Made by a program: the position numbers and the translations under genes. The notes under the pieces were generated by a model. The model did not search any database, was not told the origin of the DNA, and was given only the letters and a program-made list of their open reading frames with translations. 5,208 nucleotides of DNA from CAYMOV01 sp964392085 (lineage in GTDB: Bacteria > Oederibacteriota > Muellerivitia > Muellerivitales > Muellerivitaceae): NCBI GenBank assembly GCA_964392085.1, contig CAYMOV010000171.1, positions 1-5,208 of the forward strand. The letters run 5' to 3'. Position 1 is the first letter of the stretch, and each line of letters begins with the position of its first letter. Below are positions 1 through 5,059 of this stretch, one piece after another.

Positions 1-1218
1 ACTTTTCTCCGTACCTTTCTGGCTACCTGGAATGAGGTTAGTTTTGAAGGTAACAAACAAGAACCCTTGGGTTTCCTCAAAGGTAGGGGGGGTGATGCCA
101 ATACGGCGGCATTCATCTATTACACGGTTGGTGCCACGGCCCCAAACTTCAACCGCGCCGGTGCGGTGAAAAGCCCCGGCAATAAGGGGGTTTCGGGGTT
201 TTGAAGAGTGGGGACCACGGAGGTTTTCAACGGTAATACCGGTTGGAAGGTCACCGCAACTGCGGATCTCCACCCGGTCATCGAATACCGCGATGGCGAC
301 ATAGCCTCCGGCTTGGGAATAGTCCCGGTGCATGACCGCGTTCAGCAGTATCTCCCTTAAGGCACTCATTGGGATGGGGAAGTGGTCTTCCCTGAAGATC
401 TTCCCCTTGGGGAACCTGGCCCCCAGGGGGAGGGTGCGTTCCAGGAAAGCCATGCCTTCCCGAACGGCCTGGAAGGCGTTCAGGTTTTCCTGGCGGTTGT
501 CCACGATTTCACCGGTTACCTGGGTCCCCCGGAATCGGCCCATCTTCATAAGGGATTGAGGATAATAAGGAAGGAACTTCTTCCCGTAGAGCATCTGGGC
601 CGCCTGGGTGACCTTTCCATCTGTCAGCAAACCAAGGCGGTCAAGGATTTCAGGGATGCTTCGGCCTGTATCGGGGGATATGCGGTTTTGTTGGATCGCC
701 AGTTCCCGGGTCCTAAGGATCTCTTTCCTGTCCAGATCGCTTATTTTCACCCCGGCGGCTGGTTGGTTCTCCCAGCGCCGTTTGGCGTGTGCCCTTTCAA
801 GCAAGAGCTTTTCATACTGCCCTTGGGGCATTTTTCTTGTGGTGTTGCCGACACGTTCATAAGCCCGGCCTTCAAAGGTATATGGGATGCTTTCGGGGTT
901 ATCGTCAACGGTTAGGCCTATGACTTCGTGCCCCGGCTTAACCTTGAAGCGTTGGATATGGATGTTGGGGGAAGGTTCAAACTTGCCGAAGGTTGCCGTT
1001 ATTTCATGGATGGTCTGTTCGGAAACGTGCTGCCCCTCGGCAACCCCCTTTCGGTTCACGCCGAAAAGGACGGTACCGCCTGCCGTGTTCAGGTATCCGC
1101 AAAGGGTGTGCAGGGCACCCACAAGCTCGCCCGTGGAACGTTTGAATTCCAGGGTGGGGCCCTCGCTTTGCTTTAAAAGGGAGGCCAATAGTTGGGTTCT
1201 CTTGGGGGAGGCCTTCAT
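1..1218 (-). CDS. Schlafen AlbA_2 domain / HATPase_c_4 ATP-binding protein, 3' end cut by window edge
   Basis: The frame is open from ATG at 1218 to the left edge (406 codons, no stop seen), so the C-terminus is missing. Residues about 15-130 resemble the AlbA_2 (Schlafen-type, putative DNA-binding) domain: EGPTLEFK (19-26) and GGTVLFGVNRKG (47-58). Residues about 280-395 resemble a GHKL-type ATP-binding domain of COG2865 proteins: ALREILLNAVMHRDYS (286-301, with the conserved E, N and HRDY), VFDDRVEIRSCGDLP (311-325) and GRGTNRVIDECRRIG (360-374). These families are usually called putative transcriptional regulators or RecG-like ATP-binding proteins, and the true function is unknown. They often end in a winged helix, which would lie outside the window. 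GGAG at 1228-1231 sits 9 nt before the ATG and supports this start. TATTAT (1242-1247) could be a -10 box, but I see no good -35. In a counted 20-codon stretch only 12 end in G or C, against 20 of 20 in dnaX, which suggests transfer. The family call is firm and the role is not. Confidence 0.88.
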   Translation of the reverse strand, partial: MKASPKRTQLLASLLKQSEGPTLEFKRSTGELVGALHTLCGYLNTAGGTVLFGVNRKGVAEGQHVSEQTIHEITATFGKFEPSPNIHIQRFKVKPGHEVIGLTVDDNPESIPYTFEGRAYERVGNTTRKMPQGQYEKLLLERAHAKRRWENQPAAGVKISDLDRKEILRTRELAIQQNRISPDTGRSIPEILDRLGLLTDGKVTQAAQMLYGKKFLPYYPQSLMKMGRFRGTQVTGEIVDNRQENLNAFQAVREGMAFLERTLPLGARFPKGKIFREDHFPIPMSALREILLNAVMHRDYSQAGGYVAIAVFDDRVEIRSCGDLPTGITVENLRGPHSSKPRNPLIAGAFHRTGAVEVWGRGTNRVIDECRRIGITPPTFEETQGFLFVTFKTNLIPGSQKGTEKS

Positions 1219-1241
1219 CAATGTGTTCTCCAATAACCCAT

Positions 1242-1247
1242 ATAATA
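1242..1247 (-). promoter_or_regulatory. Possible -10 box of the AlbA_2-type gene
   Basis: TATTAT on the - strand lies 23 bases upstream of the ATG at 1218 and would give a leader of roughly 15-20 nt containing the GGAG site. No convincing -35 hexamer is found 16-18 bases upstream, so this is only a candidate. Confidence 0.25.
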
Positions 1248-1336
1248 AGCGAATGGCAGTCTAAGGGTGCCGGTGTTTGTGGGGAGCAAAGGTATATTGA
1301 GCGGCTTCATTTCCAAACGTAATGCATCTGACTTTC

Positions 1337-1374
1337 TGTCAAATCCCGTGTCATATCCGTGTCAATCAATGTCA
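1337..1374. repeat. Four phased TGTCA direct repeats
   Basis: TGTCA occurs at 1337-1341, 1349-1353, 1360-1364 and 1370-1374, with start-to-start steps of 12, 11 and 10 bp, close to one DNA helical turn. The middle two are extended to CCGTGTCA. They lie about 120-155 bp upstream of the AlbA_2-type gene and about 130-170 bp beyond the 3' end of tRNA-Arg. Same-face protein binding (a regulator, or integrase arm sites) is possible but unproven. On the - strand two of the units read TTGACA, but no matching -10 box follows them. Confidence 0.45.
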
Positions 1375-1421
1375 TTCAAATCCATTTTTTACCGTCGGTG
1401 ACCATCACTAACCGTTACATG

Positions 1422-1475
1422 AAAAAAGGGCCCTTGCCCGCTCGGGTTGTTAAACCCTTGCAAACAAAGGCCCTT
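1422..1475 (-). terminator. Rho-independent terminator downstream of tRNA-Arg
   Basis: Read on the - strand, AAGGGCC (1475-1469) pairs with GGCCCTT (1432-1426) and is followed by a run of six T (1427-1422). The interior contains a second hairpin, GGGTT/AACCC (1457-1453 with 1448-1444) around a 4-nt loop, so the structure is an elongated or branched stem. It begins about 30 bases after the CCA end of tRNA-Arg, where a terminator for that gene is expected. Confidence 0.6.
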
Positions 1476-1506
1476 CTTAAAGTCGCTGGGGACGTAAAAA
1501 GTAAAT

Positions 1507-1583
1507 TGGTGCGCCCGGAAGGATTCGAACCTTCAACCCTCTGATCCGTAGTCAGATACTCTATCCAGTTGAGCTACGGGCGC
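1507..1583 (-). tRNA. tRNA-Arg (anticodon ACG)
   Basis: A complete 77-nt cloverleaf, with the 3' CCA encoded. The acceptor stem is GCGCCCG/CGGGCGC (7 bp), the D-arm is GCTC/GAGT, the anticodon stem is TCTGA/TCAGA, and the T-arm is GAAGG-TTCGAAT-CCTTC. The discriminator is A73. The anticodon loop CTACGGA gives ACG, which decodes CGN Arg codons after A34 is converted to inosine by TadA. It is transcribed leftward, divergent from the SRP RNA, with a promoter just upstream and a terminator just downstream, so it is probably a single-gene transcript. Arg tRNA genes are common integration targets, and the atypical AlbA_2-type gene lies on its 3' side. Confidence 0.98.
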
Positions 1584-1599
1584 CGGTAAGGTGGCGTAT

Positions 1600-1626
1600 C
1601 TTATAAAAATCCCATTTTACCCGCAA
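1600..1626 (-). promoter_or_regulatory. Sigma70-type promoter of tRNA-Arg
   Basis: On the - strand, TTGCGG (1626-1621) and TATAAG (1605-1600) are separated by 15 bp. That is short of the optimum, but both hexamers are good matches. The predicted transcription start is near 1593, about 10 bases before the mature tRNA 5' end, which suits a stable-RNA gene with a short leader. Confidence 0.55.
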
Positions 1627-1645
1627 GGAATAAGGCTTTTGATTC

Positions 1646-1714
1646 GGGGGTTGTTCCGGGGCCCCTAGGGTTTCAGGGGGATAGGAGCCCCAGGGGTAGG
1701 GGTCGGAGGCCGGG
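1646..1714 (+). other. G-tract-rich spacer with a canonical G-quadruplex motif
   Basis: This sits in the 294-base non-coding gap between tRNA-Arg and the SRP RNA. On the + strand, G runs at 1646-1650, 1658-1661, 1668-1670 and 1676-1680 are separated by loops of 7, 6 and 5 bases, meeting the G3+N1-7 pattern. Further runs follow at 1693-1696, 1699-1702 and 1712-1714. CCCC at 1662-1665 could compete by forming hairpins. I see no coding region here: frames that stay open run through the adjacent RNA genes and resemble no known protein. Confidence 0.4.
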
Positions 1715-1790
1715 ACGAAGGATTCCCCCGATTTTTGTCGGTTCTCCTCGATTCCCCAGGCTAGGGCCGATGAAAACACCCTCAAGTGGG

Positions 1791-1819
1791 TTGGGCTTCC
1801 CGGGCCTGCGGGTTAGAAT
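1791..1819 (+). promoter_or_regulatory. Probable sigma70 promoter for SRP RNA and perhaps the dnaX operon
   Basis: TTGGGC (1791-1796) and TAGAAT (1814-1819) are separated by exactly 17 bp. Initiation near 1826 would give the SRP RNA a 5' leader of about 50 nt for processing. An alternative -10, TATGAA at 1866-1871, is placed to start right at the mature 5' end near 1878 but lacks a recognisable -35. No other promoter is obvious between the SRP RNA and dnaX, so readthrough into dnaX is plausible. Confidence 0.5.
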
Positions 1820-1877
1820 ACGCCCCTTCGTACGGCTGACCCGTTCATTGGTTTTGAACGACGGGTATGAATCCGTA

Positions 1878-1982
1878 GAGGAAGCCAGGTCCCGAGCGAC
1901 GGGCAGGCCCCAACTCCGCCAGATCCGGAAGGAAGCAACGGTAAGGCTCACGCACGGTTGTTTCGGGTCCCCTGGCTTCCTC
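1878..1982 (+). ncRNA. ffs: Signal recognition particle RNA, small bacterial (4.5S) type
   Basis: This RNA binds Ffh and guides ribosomes making membrane proteins to FtsY and the translocon. The ends form a perfect 12-bp stem: GAGGAAGCCAGG (1878-1889) with CCTGGCTTCCTC (1971-1982). A second helix, CCCGA/TCGGG (1891-1895 with 1963-1967), follows. The conserved apical domain is intact: GCCAGATCCGGAAGGAAGCA (1918-1937) carries the GGAA tetraloop (1927-1930) closed by TCC/GGA, and the adjacent internal loops are the Ffh M-domain binding site. At about 105 nt it matches the short form without an Alu domain. Placement just upstream of dnaX is conserved in other bacteria (scr-dnaX in Bacillus). No poly-T terminator follows. 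The exact mature ends are inferred from the terminal stem. Confidence 0.95.
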
Positions 1983-2040
1983 CCCGGGTTCCCCCCTATC
2001 CCCCGATGAGGCACAGCATGATCACCCCGATTCTTACCTT

Positions 2041-2110
2041 TCTAGGAATGAACTAATGGCCACCCAAGTGTTGGCGCTCAAGTGGCGCCCCCAGACCTTC
2101 GCGGATATGG
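2041..2110 (+). repeat. Upstream copy of a 70-bp direct repeat (dnaX 5' end)
   Basis: This segment matches 2202-2271 at 67 of 70 positions. The differences are T/G at 2043/2204 and GT/CC at 2070-2071/2231-2232. The repeat covers the AGGAA ribosome-binding site, the start codon and 18 codons of dnaX. Similarity stops at 2111, and sequence 5' of 2041 does not match the sequence 5' of 2202, so this is not a simple tandem duplication. Confidence 0.95.
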
Positions 2111-2115
2111 CAATA

Positions 2116-2140
2116 GGGCCGCAAGCCACCTTGGCGGCCC
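2116..2140 (+). other. GC-rich hairpin in the dnaX leader
   Basis: GGGCCGCAAG (2116-2125) pairs with CTT-GCGGCCC (2130-2140, with one bulged G at 2133) around a CCAC loop. It has no T run, so it is not an intrinsic terminator. It begins six bases after the point where the upstream dnaX copy diverges from the real gene. Confidence 0.7.
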
Positions 2141-2145
2141 GGCTG

Positions 2146-2198
2146 TCCCTTTTCACGAGGTTCTTTCCAACGGAAAGAACAATGATTGGGAAAAGGGA
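2146..2198 (+). other. Two-part stem-loop just upstream of the dnaX ribosome-binding site
   Basis: The outer stem TCCCTTTTC/GAAAAGGGA (2146-2154 with 2190-2198) is 9 bp. The inner stem GTTCTTTCC/GGAAAGAAC (2160-2168 with 2172-2180) is also 9 bp, with an AAC loop. Internal loops of 5 and 9 bases separate the stems. The dnaX AGGAA (2205-2209) begins seven bases after the outer stem closes, so folding could affect initiation, and ribosomes reading the upstream ORF would unwind it. It could equally be the body of a small palindromic insertion element. I do not recognise a known riboswitch or element family. Confidence 0.65.
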
Positions 2199-2201
2199 TG
2201 A

Positions 2202-2271
2202 TCGAGGAATGAACTAATGGCCACCCAAGTCCTGGCGCTCAAGTGGCGCCCCCAGACCTTCGCGGATATGG
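2202..2271 (+). repeat. Downstream copy of the 70-bp direct repeat, in the functional dnaX gene
   Basis: Partner of 2041-2110, offset by 161 bp. This copy continues without interruption into the full dnaX frame, so it is the functional one. The two adjacent coding differences leave Val5-Leu6 unchanged (GTC CTG here, GTG TTG upstream). Confidence 0.95.
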
Positions 2272-3986
2272 TCGGCCAGGAGCACGTGGCCCGCACCCTC
2301 CAGAACGCCTTTACGTCCGGCCGCCTGGCCCACGCCTACATCTTCGCCGGCCCCCGGGGCGTGGGGAAGACCACCACCGCCCGCATCTTCGCCAAGCTCC
2401 TCAACTGCCGCGCCCCCAAGAACGCCGAACCCTGCAACGCCTGCGACCTCTGCGAGGAGGTCAACCAGGGTTCCTCCCTCGACGTGATCGAGATCGACGC
2501 CGCCTCGGTGAACGGGGTCGACGGCATCCGCGGCCTGCAGGAACAGATCGGCACCTACCCCGCCAAGGGCAAGTACAAGGTGTACATCTTCGACGAAGCC
2601 CACCGGATCTCGAAGGCCGCCTTCGACGCCTTCCTCAAGACCCTGGAGGAGCCGCCCCCGCACGTGGTGTTCGTCTTGGCCTCCACCGAGATCCACATGT
2701 TCCCGGCCACGGTGCAGTCGCGCTGCCAACGCCTCGAGTTCCGGTCCATGGGCCTCGACACCCTGGTGAAGCAGTTGCGGCGCATCGCCGACGCCGAGAA
2801 GATCGCGGCCGACGACAAGGTGCTCCAGCAGGTGGCCCGCACCGCGGGCGGCAGCATGCGCGACGCCCAGCGCACCCTGGACCAGCTCGTGGCCTTCGCG
2901 GGTAACAAGCTCGAGATCGAGGACGTGCGCCGCGTCTTAGGGCTCGTCGAGGGCGACCTCTACCTCAAGCTGGCCCGGGCGGCCATCGCCGAAGACGCCC
3001 CGGCGGCCTTCGACCTTTTGAAGGGGGTGGTGGATTCGGGCAAGGACCTCGAGCAGTTCTACAAGGGCCTGATGGAAACCTTCCGCCACCTCGCCGTGGC
3101 CAAGGCCTACCCGAACAAGATCGACGAGCTCCTGCCCCTGCCCGCCGACGAGGCCGCGGAGGCCCTGGCCCTGGGATCCTCCTGCGAGGACGCGTTCCTT
3201 TTATCCGCCCTGCGCCTGCTCATCGAGCAGGAGTGGGCCCTTCGACATTCCGCCGTGCCGTCCGTCGTGCTGGAAACCGTGATCCTGGAACTCTGCCGTC
3301 TCCGGAGCCTGGTGTCCGTGGGCGACGCCGTGGCCACCCTCGAGAAGGGCGCTCCCTTGCAGGCTCCTTCGCCGCGTACCGCCGCGGCGCCGAAGGCTCC
3401 CGTTGCCCCCCCGGCCGGCGCCGCGCCCGCGCGTCCCGCTCAAGCCCGTCCCACCCCCGCTTCGGTCCCACCGGAAATCCGGGAGGACTCGGCTCCGCCG
3501 CCCTCCGAGCCCGGGGAACCCAGCCTGGCCGTCACCGAGATCGAGGACGCCTCCGAATCCGCCGGCGACCCCAACCTGGCGGCCGTCAAGTCGCAGTGGC
3601 GCGAGGTGTTGGAGAAGATCGCGACCCAGAAAAAGGCCCTCCAGGGCGTTTTGTTGGATTGCCCGCCGAAGACCTGGGACCGCGGCACCCTGGTGTTGGC
3701 CTGCAAGAGCGCCTTCCACCAAGAACAGATCCAGGTCGCGGGCAATAAGCGCCTGATCGAGCAGGTGATCGAGGAAGTCCTCAACCTGAAGGTGAACGTG
3801 GTGGCGGTGCTGTCCGACCAGGTGGCCCAGCAAGCCAAGACCGAGAAGGGCGTGCCCAAGCCCAGCGCCCGCCCCAAGGTGGACGTCCAGGCCATCCAGA
3901 AGGACGAGCCCCTCGTGAAGGCCGTGATGGAGATGTTCGACGGCAAGATCGTCGACGTCGTCCGGTCCAACCGCTCAACGCCTTAA
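2217..3986 (+). CDS. dnaX: DNA polymerase III subunit gamma/tau (clamp loader ATPase)
   Basis: A 589-residue cytoplasmic AAA+ subunit of the clamp loader, which opens the beta clamp and loads it on primed DNA. Visible motifs are Walker A GPRGVGKT (45-52), a four-Cys zinc module (C64, C73, C76, C79), Walker B VYIFDEAH (122-129), a sensor-1 region LAST (154-157), the SRC arginine-finger motif (168-170) and sensor-2 GGSMRDAQ (211-218). A collar domain follows to about 375, then a Pro/Ala-rich linker (about 380-435) and a C-terminal domain (about 450-589). Length and order are normal for a tau-like protein. ATG 2217 is preceded by AGGAA (2205-2209) at 7-nt spacing, and the N-terminus LALKWRPQTFADMVGQEHV fits the family. 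The same start region is duplicated 161 bp upstream. ybaB begins 18 bp after the stop, so they are probably one operon. I see no convincing frameshift signal for a separate gamma form. Confidence 0.98.
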   Translation: MATQVLALKWRPQTFADMVGQEHVARTLQNAFTSGRLAHAYIFAGPRGVGKTTTARIFAKLLNCRAPKNAEPCNACDLCEEVNQGSSLDVIEIDAASVNGVDGIRGLQEQIGTYPAKGKYKVYIFDEAHRISKAAFDAFLKTLEEPPPHVVFVLASTEIHMFPATVQSRCQRLEFRSMGLDTLVKQLRRIADAEKIAADDKVLQQVARTAGGSMRDAQRTLDQLVAFAGNKLEIEDVRRVLGLVEGDLYLKLARAAIAEDAPAAFDLLKGVVDSGKDLEQFYKGLMETFRHLAVAKAYPNKIDELLPLPADEAAEALALGSSCEDAFLLSALRLLIEQEWALRHSAVPSVVLETVILELCRLRSLVSVGDAVATLEKGAPLQAPSPRTAAAPKAPVAPPAGAAPARPAQARPTPASVPPEIREDSAPPPSEPGEPSLAVTEIEDASESAGDPNLAAVKSQWREVLEKIATQKKALQGVLLDCPPKTWDRGTLVLACKSAFHQEQIQVAGNKRLIEQVIEEVLNLKVNVVAVLSDQVAQQAKTEKGVPKPSARPKVDVQAIQKDEPLVKAVMEMFDGKIVDVVRSNRSTP

Positions 3987-4004
3987 TTTCCTTGGGAGGT
4001 TGTC

Positions 4005-4316
4005 GTGCCCAACATGATCGAAATGCTCCGGCAGGCCCAGGCCCTCCAGGCCAAGATCAAGGACTTCCAGGCCGAGCTGGAAAAGCAGGAATTCACCGGG
4101 GCGGCCGGCGGCGGCGCCGTCACCGTGGTGTTGAACGGAAAGCACGAGATGAAGAGGATCACGATCTCCCCCGAGGCCCTGAAGGCCGGGGACGCCGCGA
4201 AGGTCCAGGACCTGGTGCGGGACGCCGTCAACGAGGCCGGGCGCCAGGTGAATGACAAGCTTAAGAGCGAGATGGGCCGCATCAGCGGCGGCCTCCTTCC
4301 CCCGGGGATGTTCTAA
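4005..4316 (+). CDS. ybaB: YbaB/EbfC family nucleoid-associated DNA-binding protein
   Basis: A 103-residue protein, the usual size for the family, which forms dimers that bind DNA and help organise the nucleoid. The pattern is typical: an N-terminal helix with MLRQAQALQAKIKDFQAELE (about 7-26), the Gly-rich strand turn GGGAVTVVLNGKHEMKRITI (35-54), ISPEA, then a C-terminal helical region with VQDLVRDAVNEAGRQV. The start chosen is GTG 4005, because GGGAGG (3994-3999) lies 5 nt before it. The in-frame ATG at 4014 would be 14 nt away and is less likely. It lies between dnaX and recR, its conserved position in many bacteria, and is presumably co-transcribed with them. This context has suggested a supporting role in replication or recombination, but that link is inference. 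Confidence 0.95.
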   Translation: MPNMIEMLRQAQALQAKIKDFQAELEKQEFTGAAGGGAVTVVLNGKHEMKRITISPEALKAGDAAKVQDLVRDAVNEAGRQVNDKLKSEMGRISGGLLPPGMF

Positions 4317-4345
4317 ATCTTCTCGTTTTGTTTTAAGCAAAAACC

Positions 4346-4373
4346 AGCGGCTAGCGGCCAACGGCTAACGGCG
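4346..4373 (+). repeat. Four tandem 7-bp repeats in the ybaB-recR gap
   Basis: AGCGGCT, AGCGGCC, AACGGCT and AACGGCG follow one another without spacers (consensus ARCGGCN). They fill 28 of the 74 bases between ybaB and recR and end 17 bases before the recR start. The flanks are A/T-rich. No stable long hairpin or terminator is evident. Function unknown: it may be a simple-sequence tract prone to slippage or a dispersed intergenic repeat. Confidence 0.75.
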
Positions 4374-4390
4374 ATTTTCGGTGGTGTCTT

Positions 4391-4993
4391 TTGAGCGACT
4401 TCCCCCCTTCCCTCGAGCGGCTCCTGAACGAACTGGGCAAACTGCCCGGCGTGGGGCCCCGGTCCGCCCTGCGCATCGCCTTCAACCTCCTCAAGCAGCC
4501 GGTCGAACGGTCCCAAGCCCTTTCCCAGGCGGTCCTCGACGCCCGCAGCCGCCTCAAGCCCTGCCAGGAATGCTTCAACCTCACCGAGGGTCCGCTTTGC
4601 CGCATCTGCGAGGCGCCCAACCGCGAGAAGGGAACGATCCTGGTGGTGGAGGACGCCAGCGACGTGGCGGTGTTCGAGCGGGCGAGGGACTTCCGCGGCC
4701 TGTACCACGTGTTGGGCGGCACCCTGTCGCCCCTGGAGGGCCGGGGCCCCGAGGCCCTGACCCTGGAGGCTCTGGTGAGCCGCGTGAAGCGGCATCCCGA
4801 GGTGAAGGAGATCGTGGTGGCCACCGACCCGACGGTCGAGGGCGACTCGACGGCGCTGTACCTCCAACAACTCCTGAAGGGAAACCCGGTCAAGGTGACC
4901 CGCCTGGCCCGCGGTGTGCCGTCCGGCGGGGACATCGATTACACCGACGAGACCACACTCTTGAAGGCCTTCGAGAACCGCCGGGAGTTCTGA
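4391..4993 (+). CDS. recR: Recombination mediator protein RecR
   Basis: A 200-residue protein, standard for RecR, which forms a ring-like clamp on DNA and works with RecO and RecF to load RecA on SSB-coated single-stranded gaps. Domains in order are a helix-hairpin-helix (LGKLPGVGPRSALRIAF, 15-31), a C4 zinc finger (C58, C61, C70, C73), a Toprim domain (TILVVEDASD 82-91, GLYHVLGGTLSPLEG 103-117, ATDPTVEGDSTALYL 144-158) and the C-terminal segment RLARGVPSGGDIDYTDETTL (171-190). All expected motifs are intact. The start is TTG 4391: in-frame stops at 4334 and 4352 with no ATG or GTG between 4355 and 4391 leave no alternative upstream, and the family N-terminus begins here. The ribosome-binding site is weak (GGTGG at 4380-4384). 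The 74-base gap to ybaB suggests somewhat independent translation within the same operon. Confidence 0.97.
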   Translation: MSDFPPSLERLLNELGKLPGVGPRSALRIAFNLLKQPVERSQALSQAVLDARSRLKPCQECFNLTEGPLCRICEAPNREKGTILVVEDASDVAVFERARDFRGLYHVLGGTLSPLEGRGPEALTLEALVSRVKRHPEVKEIVVATDPTVEGDSTALYLQQLLKGNPVKVTRLARGVPSGGDIDYTDETTLLKAFENRREF

Positions 4994-5059
4994 ACGCAAG
5001 GGCTAGAAGAAACCGGCCCTGGAGGCCCCAATCCGGGGATTCGGGCATGCCCCAAAATC

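Larger units (their letters stand above)
2056..2217 (+). pseudogene. Truncated dnaX 5' duplicate / 53-codon upstream ORF ending at the dnaX start
   Basis: Starting at ATG 2056, with AGGAA at 2044-2048, this frame encodes residues MATQVLALKWRPQTFADM, identical to the first 18 residues of the real DnaX. It then continues for 35 unrelated residues through the hairpin insert. Its TAA (2215-2217) shares one base with the dnaX ATG (TAATG), the arrangement of translationally coupled genes. The unrelated part uses codons such as ATA, AGG, AGA and CGA that are rare in the neighbouring dnaX, so it looks like fortuitous readthrough rather than an evolved protein. No Walker motif is present, so it cannot be an ATPase. 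It may be a decayed duplicate, a leader peptide or an assembly artefact. Translation is plausible because the initiation region is the same as that of dnaX. Confidence 0.55.

Noticed and set aside
332..1264. Several + strand open frames (332-559, 382-915, 608-862, 887-1264, 928-1176)
   Set aside because: They are antisense to the continuous - strand AlbA_2-type gene, have no recognisable motifs, and overlap each other.
1359..1544. 61-codon + strand frame ending in RPEGFEPSTL
   Set aside because: That peptide tail is the well-known false product of reading antisense through a tRNA, and the frame runs into tRNA-Arg.
1561..2014. Open frames at 1561-1785 (-), 1673-2014 (-) and 1770-2009 (+)
   Set aside because: They cross tRNA-Arg or the SRP RNA, lack family resemblance, and stay open because of GC-rich composition.
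1983..2040. Terminator or separate dnaX promoter after the SRP RNA
   Set aside because: No stem with a T tail and no -35/-10 pair with acceptable spacing could be found there.
3628..3648. Possible dnaX programmed frameshift at G AAA AAG followed by a GCCC/GGGC hairpin
   Set aside because: The heptamer lacks the leading A of the classic site, the hairpin begins directly after it with no spacer, and the -1 frame stays open for about 37 codons before a stop. There is no A9-like run for transcript slippage either.
4005..4016. ATG 4014 as the ybaB start
   Set aside because: GGGAGG lies 5 nt from GTG 4005 but 14 nt from the ATG, so GTG fits better.
2214..4999. Long antisense and alternate-frame ORFs over dnaX, ybaB and recR (for example 2243-2905, 3201-3833, 4313-4999)
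   Set aside because: They are Arg/Gly/Pro-rich shadows of high-GC coding sequence, and the sense genes carry all conserved motifs.
4999..5052. Small inverted repeats after recR (AGGGC/GCCCT, CCCC/GGGG, GGGCATGCCC)
   Set aside because: None is followed by a T run, and short GC palindromes are expected at this composition.
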